Below are positions 1 through 12,400 of a stretch of 64,000 nt of DNA, one piece after another; position 1 is the first letter of the stretch, and the number at the start of each line of letters is the position of its first letter. This stretch comes from Hippasteria phrygiana (Eukaryota; Echinodermata; Asteroidea; Valvatida; Goniasteridae), in NCBI GenBank assembly GCA_037893225.1, contig JAZGUH010000225.1, forward strand, positions 1,240,001 to 1,304,000. Direction: 5' to 3'. A program made the translations under genes and the position numbers. The notes below the pieces were generated by a model that made no database searches, was not told where the DNA came from, and saw only the letters and a program-made list of their open reading frames with translations.

Positions 1-322
1 GATTCAACACTTCTTTGATCAGTATGTGCACCGACCATTATGAGGAGAATGCCTGAACTCTAGAGAGAGGAACTCTTCAAACCTTTGATATGTAATCTCT
101 TGATTAACTTCCTTTAAATCTTCCAAAAGAACCAGGGAGAATAAGCTTTCTGAATCCTACTTGCCACCTCAGACACAATTACATACTACACTGTGCAGGA
201 AAAAGCTATACGAGATTGAAATATATTTTATTATCTTCTAGCTGTTGTTAAGCAAAGACTTTGTGTGAAAACTTTTTTTCATGGCCTCATTGAGAAAGTC
301 AAATTTAATAAGCCCAAGTTAC
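1..322 (-). other. intron downstream of exon 42 (partial)
   Basis: AT-rich sequence with no exon, repeat or RNA gene that I can recognise. The next exon lies beyond the left edge. Confidence 0.6.
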
Positions 323-478
323 CCCAAGAGTAGCAATCCCTTGGTCCAGGTCCTTCTGATCAATTCCCTTCAGCTGCTGCTCAGCTGCTTCCAGCCGGAT
401 GTTTAGCTCAGACAGAGCATTGTGATAGTCCTCCTGGCGAGCAAGAGCCTCCTTCAACATCCTCTGTTTCTCTCCCAT
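323..478 (-). CDS. exon 42, spectrin repeat resumes (52 aa)
   Basis: Begins MGEKQRMLKEALARQE after TCCCAG and ends DQGIATLG before GTAACT. Phase 0 at both ends; 156 nt, like the B exons. It continues helix C of the interrupted repeat and begins the next (YHNALSELNIRLEAAE). Confidence 0.88.
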
Positions 479-3400
479 CTGGGATGGAACCAAGGACTAT
501 GTTGAGTATCATTAATATTGGAAAAAGTAGGTTTGTTTTCCCTGTAATAACTAGAATATCGGTGAAAATGTTTAGATCAATACAAAGAAGAAAAACGCTC
601 GGCTCTAAATGTTTGTATCCACCCAGGATTGAACAGGTTCTCAATGTTGTCAGAACTGGTCCAATTGACTATTTGCTTGGAAAAAACTAGCCGACAACCA
701 GTTACAAGCTGTATACATCACATGACATTTTGGCTGGTAACCTACTGTTGCAAATTTGTTAGGTAGCTACACCAAAAAGGCCCATGGTTACTTTGTAGGG
801 TTGCTTACAGAGAGTACCTAAATGGATGGCTTATGGGGGTGTGTATGCTGCCCTGTGAGTTGACAAGTTTTCAGGAGTGCTTAGTTTGTTAACCATGAAC
901 AATTAAAATCATAAAGCGCTTCGATACTCTGTTATTAACATGCCACATGAAATATTGCTATTATTATTAATATAATCTTTGATGAATGTTACCTTTTGTT
1001 GGAGATTATCCCATGATCTGTTCAGCTCCTCAATTCTATCTCCATCTCTCTCATTTGATGGTGAAGTACTTCTCCCTTTGGTGACGGGAGTTTTCTCTTT
1101 TCTAACTCTTCTTGCCACATCTTCCTGTTGGGCATTGACTACTTCCTTTGGAGTGCTGGACCTTGGGGAAGAGATGGATTTCACAGGCCGAGAACCAGGA
1201 GTGGCTGTTCTTGGACTTCTCACAGCACTAACCGAGTCCTCTGGTTGATGAGCTGGATAGTTAACATCTTCAGATGAAGACGACGGAGCATCGGGTGTAT
1301 AGAAATGATCCAAGTCTGTGTCAGGGGTCATCAGCTGCTCTGAAGGAGGTGCTCGTGAAGTTGGGGCTTGGGACGCAAAGCTTGGATGGAAGTCCATGGG
1401 TGATGGACGAGGATGCTTTCGGGGAGAGGTTTCTGAAGGATGAAGCACTTCAGCTGGACTTCCTTTAGCTTGTGGTATTTGCTTTGCGATGACCGGGCGC
1501 CATGAGAGTTCAGTTGGGGGTTGCGGATGTTGCTGCTCTGGTTCTCTTGGGGTGGAAGGCTTCTTTTTGGGTTTAGAAAGTTCATCCACAGGTTCTTCTA
1601 CTTTTTCCTTATCAGGATCCATTTCTGTAGGCTTTGGTTGGGAGAAGCGAGGTTTGTAAGCAGCAAGATCAGAGGGCTCTTCTGGACCAGGTTTTGGTTT
1701 TACTGGTGATGCTGAAGTTGGTTGAACATCATCAGCAAACCTGACAGTTTTAACAGGTGTTGATGGTTTTCTGGAATCTTCAGCCGGCTCGCTTGTTCCA
1801 TTGCTTGAATTACTTTCTATGTTGGGTTCTGGGTATGGCTTAGAAATATCTGTCTGTCTATCTCTCTGCAATTTCTCATGGTCTTCTGGTGATTCAAATC
1901 CCACTGCCTCCTCAAAGGAGGTTCCATCATCAGTTTCATCCAGGCCTGCTGCTGGCTCATCTTTGGGTTCCAAAGCTTCTTTAGGTATGAATCTAAGCAC
2001 TTTAGCAAGGTATCCAATGGCCGTGAGATTCGGGGCAGCTTTGCTGGCCTGGACCCGCTCTTTTACAGGCAACTCAGGACTATTAGCCCGAGATCTTACA
2101 GGGGATCCCATTTCTGGGGTGTAGAATCCAGGGGTTGATTCCCCACTCATTAGTTCATCGCCTTGGTCTGATGCGGATTGCTCGTCAGCTGTATCTCGTC
2201 TGGATCGGGCCTGTACTGAAGCAGGGTCCTGGATCTCAGTCGGTTCACTTTCAAGTGCCTTCTCAGTTTGTGTTGGATATGCAACCTTTACCTTTCCAGT
2301 TTCAGTGTAATGGATTTTCATGGGCCTGTTCGCTTCGTCTTCAATGTATGCTATTGTGTTCTCGTACAGGTCACGCACGTTCTGTGCTGGTATGGCCTCA
2401 ACTACCTGTCCAGTTTTGGGATCAACTACAATGAGTGGCTTTTGTTGTGGCACTGCCCTTGCACCAACTGCCATTGGTAATCTCTGTGGTTCAGCTTCCT
2501 CTAAGATCTGGTAGTCCCCAATGGTTGGCCGTTGTGAGCCACCATCGGGGGCATCTCCCTGACTGCCATCTAGTGGGCTGGCCGAAGATCCCATGGGTCT
2601 CAGCACATAGGCAGGTCCTTTCTCAGTAATAATCTGCTGCACTGGTTTATAATCTTTTATGGGAATGACATCAGTATTGTCTGAGCTAGATCTTTTCCTA
2701 GGCTTGGAATCACTAAGTGTCATTGTAGGAGGTTTCTCTACACTGCCTACTTTTTCGTCAACTTGTTCATCAACAAACTCCGGTTCAGCAGGATAAGCAA
2801 TCTGATCACACAACTTGAAAGGATTGTGCACTCTAACTGGCTGTTTAGAATCATCCGGAATGCATACTGTTAATTTCTCTTTCAGATCCTGTAGACTCTG
2901 AGCTGGTTTTGCAATAAAAGTCTCTCCACTTTGGGGCTCTGTGACAATAAGTTTATCTGAGAGAGGTACACTACGAGAACCTGTAATAACAGGTGGTTGA
3001 AGGGGTTTGGTTGCGCGTGAAATCACAAAGTCAGCTGATGGTGGTCCAGCCCCTCCGCCAGGTGCATCACCTGTGAGACCTTTCATAGGACTACTGACAT
3101 CATCTACTGGTGTCAGCACAAATATTGGTCCTTGGTCAGAGAGCAGCTGTTGAATAACCTGAGAGGCAGGTACCTCAGCTGGCATTTTGTCCATCCTTTC
3201 TGCATGATATGGAGTTGCTTTACGCCTTTGTTTCTTGTCTTTGTGCCTTTGTGCCTTTGGTTTTTTAGCTCTGACTGCAGGTGCTACCTCATCAGTCGGA
3301 CTCTTTTGATAAGGCAGGGCAATCTGGTCTAGCATTTGGGAGGGATCATGGACTATTACTGGTTGATCGGTTCTGTCTGGGATAGAAGCAGTAACCTCAT

Positions 3401-6400
3401 CAAACAGTTCATTCAAACTTTGTGCTGGTCTTGCAACAAGTGTCTGGCCAGTTTTTGGATCTTTCACCCTCAAAGGTTTGTACTCTGGAACAGTCCTGGC
3501 TCCAGTAACAACAGGCTGCTGTTTTGGTTGTGTTTCCAGTGATATTACAAAATCTGATGGAGGGCCCTCTCCACTGTCGACAGAATCTCCTCCTTTGCCA
3601 CTTTGGAGACTGCTCACTTTGTCATTTACTGGTTTCAGAACATACAATGGTCCTTGATCTGTCAGCAATTGTTCAATTTCTTCCCCTCTCAATGCTTCTG
3701 TAGTGGTAAAAAGTGTGGCACTTGGTGCTTTGCTTGTTTTCTGTGGCAACAGACCTTCAGAAGTCACTTGTTCACCCCTATCAACAGGGAGTGCAACGTG
3801 ATTTTCTTTTGTTCGAGGATTGTAGATCACTATTGGTTGGACAGTATCATCCGGGATGCAAGCAGTTATCTCTTTTGTTAAATCACTCAAACTCTCTGCT
3901 GGCCTTGCAACCAATGTTTCCCCAGATCTTTGATCTTGGACTACAAATACCTTTGCTTTAGGAGTATCCCTGGCACCTGTTATGACAGGTGATTCTTGTG
4001 GTCTAGTGTCTTCTGATATGGCAAAATCTGCAGATGGTGGACCTGCCCCACCATCTGGAGCACTACCAAGTTGTCCCTTCAAGGGAGAGCTCACATCCCC
4101 ATGTACTGGTGTCAAAACGTACAATGGCCCTTGGTCTGTGAGCAGCTGTTTAACGTCGTGCTGTGGAACTGTTTTGGCAGGAGTGGCTTTTGATCCAGCA
4201 TTTTTGTCTGCTGCTATCACCTTTCTCTTTCGCTTTTTAGTTTTTTTCTTCTTGCCAGCTTTTTGGGGCAATGCTGATTCTTCAACTGATGCCATTGCAG
4301 CAGGAACCGCCACTTGATCTTGCGTTGTCTGGGGATCATGGACTCGGACAGGTTTGTTGGTTTCATCAGGAATATAAGCAGTTACTTCTTCTGAGATGTC
4401 TCTCAAGCTCTGGGCAGGCCTTGCAACCAGGGTTTGACCTGTTCCTGGATCATCAATGATGAGTGGTTTAGACTGGGGAGCTTTGCGAGCCCCGGTAATT
4501 ACTGGCTTTAGTACTGGCTGTGTATCCGATGTAATGGTGAAGTCTACAGTGGGAGGGACAGCCTCTTCAGCAGGTGCACTTTCCTCTCTACCTCTCAGTG
4601 GACCTATGCTACCATCAACAGGCAGTAAGACATACACAGGCCCTTGGTCTGACAGCAACTGCATACTTTCATCAGATTTGTGTGCTTCTTCTGTGGAAGG
4701 GTCTTTGCTTCTCAGATCATCTCTCAGTCTCTGAGAAAATGGTTTATGGATTTTTCTTACTCTGTCTGCAGATACAGCCTCGTTTACTGGAATTTGTTCA
4801 GCAGGAACAGCAATCTGATCCACTGCTGAGTGAGGCTCGTGGATTCTTACAGATTCAAAAGGCATATCTGGAATAAAAGCAGACAAGTTGTCTTCAAGCT
4901 CTTTCAGACTCTGTGCTGGTCTTGCAACCATTGTTTCCCCTGTACCTGGGTCGTGCACTACAAGAGGATTTAATGGACAGACCTTTCTGGCACCTATTAT
5001 ATGTGGATGTTGATGGGGTTGGGATTCTGTACAAATTACAATGTCTGCAGGAGGAGGACTTTGTTCTCTATCTGAGGCACTGCCAGTTTCTCCATCTAAT
5101 GGCCTCAAGATGTAGGCTGGACCTTGGTTGGTAAGGAGCTGGTTAAACTCTTTGCCTAGAGCAGCATCCATATCAGACTCATGCGTATTTTCCTGATCTT
5201 CATTAGCAGAATCTTGTTTTGCACTTTCAGCATCAAACAGTCGGGGTTTAGACTTTTCTATCCCATCTACTCTCCTAGCCAAGGTAGCATTTTCCACAGG
5301 CACTTCATCTGAAGGAGCTGCACCTTCATCTTTGATTGCAGTGGGATAATGAACCCTGACGATGTTGTCTGCACCATCCGGAATACATGCTGTGATCTCC
5401 TCTGCCATTTCATCTAGACTTTCAGCTGGTGTTGCAACAAATATCTGACCAGATCTAGGATCTCTGATTACGAGTGGCTTGGACTGTGGTGAAGTCTGAT
5501 GAGCACTTGTAATTACTGGTGGCTGTTTGAGCTGTGAATCACAAGAAATTTCAAAGTCTGCTAACAAAGCACTGGAGTCATCATCTGATATTCTGGATTG
5601 TTCTGGCAAAGAGAGAGTGTTTGCTTCTGTCTTAACTAGCTTCAAAACAAAGACAGGCCCCTCTTGGGCAAGGAACTGCCATGTGTCATCTGCAGATGCC
5701 ATCACTTCATCAGCTGCATCTTTCATTTCTGTTTCTGTGTCTTTTGTTGGGGTTATGTCTCTTGGATACTGATCTTGAAGTCCGAGATCTTGAGGTGAAT
5801 GCTCTGGTGGTCCAATTCTCTGAGCTGATGCAGTTTCATAGACTGGATCCATTTCCATTGGGACAGCCACCTGATCTTCTAATTTGTTTGGATCATGAAT
5901 CCTAACTGGCTGATTGGCATTATCAGGGATACAAGCTGTTGGTTCTTCATCAAGTTCATTCAAGCTCTCCGCTGGAGTAGCAACCAATATTTGTCCTGTA
6001 TTTGGATCACTAACAATAAGTGACAAGGATCCTCTGACTTCCCGAGCCCCAGTAACAGCAGGTGGTTCCTGCTGTGGCAATGTGTTCTGTGATATCACAA
6101 AATCTACAGAAGGGGGACCCATACCTCCATCTGGTGCACTGCCTTGCTGGCCTCTTAAAGGACTACTTGCTTCCTCACCAACTGATCTCAAAACATACAC
6201 TGGACCTTGATCGGTAACTAACTGACAAATGTTTGCAGGTGGGACCTCTTTGGAAGGGTGGGCTTCAGGCTCTGAGTTGTCATCCTTCACAGGAACAAGT
6301 TGTTGATATGGTTTCAGTTCAGATGCAACATTTTCAGCCAATGGCTTTTCCTGAAGTTGTGCACTACTACTGAAAGGAGTTGATGTTCTAACAGGTTCAG

Positions 6401-9400
6401 CTCTCAGTATAAACGTGGATTCATCCAAAGGCTGGCTGGTTTCAATTTGCACGTCAAACACCTCTGAAGTTGCACCTTCAGGAACGGTTACAACAGAGTC
6501 CATTGGAACTGAAGCCAAGTCTTGCGATCCTGGTTGGGAAGGGAGTTTAAAACTGCCATCCACATCAGTGAACAGTTCTTCAGCAATCTCTGTGGGTAAT
6601 GCAACAGCTACTCGCTTATTCGCAGGGTCAAAGATTTCCATGGCTTGATCTTTACTGCTAACTGGTACATATGCACTAGTTGATCGCCTTAAATCATTCA
6701 ATGACTGTGCTGGCCGAGCTACCAACAGTGAACCAGTTTTAGGGTCTTGCACTGTAAGTGGCTGCTCATCCTCCACTGGTCTGGTTCCTATAATCCTTGG
6801 CAACTGTTCATAAGGCATCTCCTCAACCACAAGATAGTCAGCTGCTGCTGACCCCACACCACCTCCAGGGATGGTTCCTCGTCTTCCTTCGAGTGGACTT
6901 CCAAACTGTACTGGTGCCAAATTGCCCAGTGGTTCAAGGGTGTATGCCGGGCCTTTATCTGTGACAAGCTGACGTAAGATAGGAATTGAATCCTTTACAG
7001 AACTATAATGCATATCTGGTTGCATCTGATCATCTTGTTTGGAAATTCTTGATGCCCTTTCAAAATCAGGTTTTTCTGCCAACCTTACAGTTTGAACATG
7101 AATAGGTTCTGTGACAGATAGATCCATTTTAGCTTCCTGACTGGGTGGTGTTGACTCAATTTGCGGCTTTTTGAGAGCAAATTTATACCCTTCAGGCTTC
7201 TTGCTGACCTTAGCCTTGACATCCGTCTCCATAGGCCTTAGAGGCAAGCCTTTATCAACAGCATCCTGCAGAGCCTGGGAGGGTTCACTGCTTGGAGTCC
7301 ATGGTCTCTTGGTGCCTCTTGCTGTATGTGGATGATGAACCTTAAGTGGTCTCACTTCAGTGTCTTCCACATAGGCTGTTATTTCTGTTTCGAGTTGTTT
7401 AGGGGCAGGGGCGGCATCCATACTCTCCCCAATCCTTGGATCTTCAATCCTAATCGGCTCAGTCGTTTGACTTGAGATTAGTTTGGAGGATTTCATGGTG
7501 GGGATTGCTTTAATTTCTGTGCCATCGATGATGTCTATAGGTTTCTGTTCTCTGAGATCTGATGTCTGACCCTTCTTTTTGCTCACCGGACTTGTATCTC
7601 TGGCAGGCCTCAAAACAAATACCAGTCCCTCATCTGTCATTAGTTGCTCAGAGGGTTGCTTCTCCTGCAGTCCAAGTTGCAACGACTGCTTTTCCAGAAA
7701 TGCAGTGACTGCTTCTGGTGTTGGCGCGATGCTCTGTGGATGATGGACTTTTATTTCATTGTCGGTCTCATCAATAAAAACTGTTATTTCTGTTAGCAGT
7801 TGTGTAGCTTGGACACATGGCATTGCCATCATGACTTTCCCAGAAATTGGGTGTGAGATTTGGATGGCTTCTGCAGGAGCTTCCGAGACTGGTCTTGATG
7901 ACATCACAAGAGGAATTTCATCCAGTTCTGTGGCTTCTGAGAGGATCAGTGGAACTTCTTCCCTATGTGTTACAACTTCTTCAACTGGTCTGAGAACATA
8001 CACTGGTCCCTGCTCAGTTACCAGCTGCTGTTCAGGAACTTTCCTCTCTTGTGCTGCTGCCTTTTCTGGAACTTGGGACAAAGATTTGCTTGGACTGGTT
8101 TCCTCACTCGCCATTGATTCAACTGGTTCTGCTATCAGCATTTGGCCTGTCTTTGGGTTGTATATTTTCACTGGTTGGTCTTCTGCATCCTTTATAACAG
8201 CTGTTACTTCTGTTCTGAGCTGCTGTGCATCATCAGCTGGAATGGCTTCAAATACCTTCCCTGTTTTAGGATCTTTGATTTTCAGCGGTTTTCGTTGGGC
8301 AGGGGGAAAAGGCCTGAAGGACACTGCAGTTGGAAGTACCGCAGTATCAGCTTTCCCACTTATTATATATTCCCCACCGTCTGGAGCCATGCCTTGTTCT
8401 CCATGCCATGGGCTTGCAGCTGAAGCTCCTGATGGTTTCTTAACAGGTCTGAGAATGTAAGCAGGACCTTCATCAGTAACCAGCTGTTGTGCGGCAGGAC
8501 GTTCAGTTTTGACCCGAGTAACTGGTTTCTTTTCGAGGAAGAGATATCCTTCCACAGGCACTGTCCCTTCATCTGGATGGTGGATTTTAAGGATTCCATG
8601 CTCAGCATCATCCCCATACACTGTTATTTCTGTCTGTAGTTCTTTAGGATCTTGACACGGCAATGCCACCATAATACGTCCAGACAAAGGATCCTTCATT
8701 TTCAGTGGTTGCTCAGGGGATTCGACATTTGCTCTGGAGGTAATGATTGCTGGCACCTTTTCCAATTCGACAACATTGGAAGGTACGCAAATGTCCGCCG
8801 CTGTCACTACAGGACCCTCAGTGGTAGGTCCAATAGCCCCTTCAATAGGCTTCAGAATATAAGCTGGCCCTTCTTCAGTAATCAGCTGAGTCACTGCAGG
8901 CCATTCTTCCTTTAGTTGATTTGCTTTACTTTCTGGAAATAAAGATATCTCCCGAGTAGAAGCTTCGGGAAGCTGTGGAGACCAATTTTTTTCCTGCGCC
9001 TTTTGTTTACCAATATCTGGTTCCACATCCATTTCTTCTACTGGTTCTGCTTGGGGTAACTTTGGTTCCTCACAGGTTTCAGGATAATGGATTTTTGCAG
9101 GGTCCCTTCTCATATCATCGATGAAGACTGATATTTCTGTCTGGAGCTCCTCTGGTTTTTGCGCAGGTACAGCTTCCATGACCTCTCCTGATCTTGGATC
9201 TTGAACCCTCAGTTTCTCTGAAGGCATATGAGGTATAGGTCTAGATGTAACCACTGCAGGCACATTTTCCAAATGAGAGTCATCAGTTGTAATCAAGTCT
9301 GGTGATTTTGTGTAAGGTACTGCTCCTTCCTCCTGTGTAACAGCTTCTGTTATCTGGGGAAGCTTTTTAATAGGTTTCAGAATGTAAGCTGGCCCCTCAT

Positions 9401-12400
9401 TGGTTATGAGTTGTTCAAGTGGTTGTCCAACAGCCAATGGTTTCACAACTTTTAATTTTGTAGGATCCCTTTTAGTTGGCTGTGCGACCTCAACTTTGTT
9501 AGTTTTTGGATAGTAAATCACCATTGGTGATGTTTCTGTTTCTTGACAGAATGCAACAACTTCTGAGTTCAACTCCTCTGGCTTTTCAGCTGGATATGCC
9601 ATCATAACTTGACCAGTCTTTGGATCTTGAATTCTGATGGGATCAGCATACTGAATCATCTTGGTGCCAATGACATCTGGCACAGCCTGTGGGGAAATTT
9701 CTTCAGATATGATAAAGTGAGAATATGCTGTGCTTTGACCACCATCTGGAGCCGTACCATATCGGCCTGATAATGGGCTAGGGGTTCCTGTATCCTCACT
9801 GCTAGGCTTCAGTATGTACGCTGGGCCTTGGGTAGTAACAAGTTGTGTCACTGCAGGTGCCTCTGTTTCCCTTGGCTCCACAAGTTGGTGTCTGGGCTGT
9901 GAAAATGTCTCAACTGATTCCTGATCCTCAGCCAAAAGGAAGGTCAAATTTGTTTTCCAAGGCTGCTGTTCACCTAGCAAGATCCTTTCAGCTGTCACTT
10001 CCTCTGAAGGAACTTCATCCACAGGACAAGCTTCTAGAGCCACATTCCTACTTGGGTCAAGGATAACTGCTCTTCCTGAATCTGGTATGTAAGCAGTTAA
10101 TGCATTTTGGAGCTCAGAGGCTTTTGAGACAGGCTGTGCAATCATGAGTTGCCCTGTTTGTGGGTCCTCGATGACAAATGGTTTCTCAGCAACGGGCACA
10201 AGTTCGGATCCAAGAATAACAGGCAAGCTCTCCGGTTGGGCTTCATTCAACATGACATAATCAACGGCTGGCAATGTTTTACCAACACCACCGTCTGGGG
10301 TAATGCTGAACAGGCCAGACAGGGGACTTGGAACACCTGAAACAGAGTCGATATTTTCCAGTGGTCTTAAAACAAAGGCAAAGCCCTTGTCTGTAACGAG
10401 TTGTTTCTGAAGAGCTGGCTCTTTTGTCTCGGTGACAACAGCAGGGTGCTCACTGTCAGCAGTGCGTGCTTCTTTTGGGAGCCGGTATTCCTGATAAACA
10501 GTTTCAATTGTGTCAACAGGTTGTGAGGGCAATGACCAAGATTCTTCAACAGGGCAAGCCTCTAAAGCCATGTTCTCAACTGGATTAAGGATCGTCACTT
10601 TTCCTGAATCTGGAATGTAGGCTGTTGGCTGATTTTGAAGCTCTTCTGGACTCTCCGCAGGCTCTGCAACCATGACTTGCCCAGTCTTAGGATCTTGAAT
10701 AACCAGTGGCTTGTCCGTTACTGGAACAGATGTTATAGTGACAATGGTTGGCAGTTTATCAAGGTGCACTTCTTGAATAACAACATAGTCAGGCGACAGA
10801 CATGGCTGTCCAACCCCTCCACCAGGGGCGTGGCTTCTGAGCCCAGTTAAGGGGCTTGAACCACTAACTGGATCCACACTTTCCTGGAGGGGTCTTAACA
10901 CATACGCCAAGCCTTTATCTGTAACTACTTGAATCTGCATCTTCTCTGAAGGTCTCTCACGATCTTGTGTTTCAGGCACGTGGCTTGGAGTAGCTTGTTC
11001 ACCAATATCGGACTTCTGTGGGATGCTCCAGGGAGATGGTGATACTTCCAGTGGTTGGTCCTCAGAGTCAGACATATCCCTCTCAATATCATCCATCTTG
11101 GCACTCTCAGGCAATGAGCTCTCTGAGACACTTAATAGGGCATCCTGGGAGGATGGGAACAGGCCAGGTAAAAGCGTGGGGCTTCCTCTACGCATCAGCT
11201 GTGCCTGAACACCAAACTGCGGCCTTGTGATCAACTGAAGAGGGTTGACCTTGGCATATAAAGCACGTCGGGCAGCCATTCTAGCCCCAGCCTCCTCATG
11301 CAGCGTATCAGTCTTTTCCTTGAGTTGGAGAATCTCATCATCGTATGACTGGATTTCACCTGCTAAAGCCTGCAACAACAAAAAAGTCATAGTAAAAAAA
11401 ACCTGATGAATAGACAAATTTTTAGGCTAAGACAAAAAGCTTTAACAACAAAACAGTATAATGTAAAGTCTCTTTTTGATCAAAACAAGACCATTAATTC
11501 GATTTATTTTGTTCCTGTTGCATGCACCTTCTACCATTTTATATTTCTTTTCTGGTAACATACGGACCACATGTGCCAGTGGTTGAATCAGATTTGTGTT
11601 CACGTAGTGTTTCAACGAACAAGATGCACATGCGGATGCTTGCACATGTTTGGAAGTTCTTTGTTTGTCTCAGACTTAGAATGTCACGTGATGTTCAACA
11701 GAAGCTATGATTAGCTGAAGTTTACGAACAGAAATAGGTCACTTCTGCAAGGAATGCTGAATGCATGCATCAGTTGAATATGCATATCAGTTGCACAAGT
11801 CTAAAGCCACAGATTAGAAAACTACAAACAGGAAGGCCAAGTATAGCAATCATACTCACATTATGTTCTGCAAGCTGCCTCTTGATTTCTTCCATGGAGG
11901 TAGGCTCAACGGGCGATGCCATCTTGTCCTGAGCAGCCCTGATCTTAGTCACCAAGACCTCCAATTGAACATCGTACTCCTCCTGAAACAACAAACACAC
12001 AATGAGGTTTAATTGGGGAAAAGAGTCTGTGGATGATCAAATGTATACCCAGTCTATGGGAGAAGTAATGAGAAATAGAGAAGCCAAACTTTGTACTCGG
12101 TCATTTTGTAATGTACAACTGTGTTTGCAATAGTGATAAATGTGATTGTTACCTCTTCATGGACAGCAAACAATGCTGCCTTAAGGGACTTAGTACTAGT
12201 GACACAAATTAGAAGTTGATTACATTTGAAAATTTATAGAGCGAATAGAAAAATAGAAGATGATTTGAGAAAATGATGTCAATTTATGTTTATATTATAC
12301 TTTCATAAAGTATACGCAGGCCTCGACCTTAGCACTAGCCCGGCGTACAATGTCTAGTAAAAACTGCTCCGGGCTAGTGAAAAGCACTCTTTAACTTGCC

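Noticed and set aside
7759..8460. Plus-strand 233-codon open frame
   Set aside because: It lies antisense to the giant exon. Its Ser/Thr-rich composition is the mirror of the repeated coding sequence, so it is a shadow frame.
993..11369. Identification of the repeats as true plakin repeats (spectraplakin gene)
   Set aside because: Only the DPxTG turn is similar. Unit length, the QLVTDQGP block and the position after a long spectrin rod do not fit plectin or dystonin. Kept as a test, not as a call.
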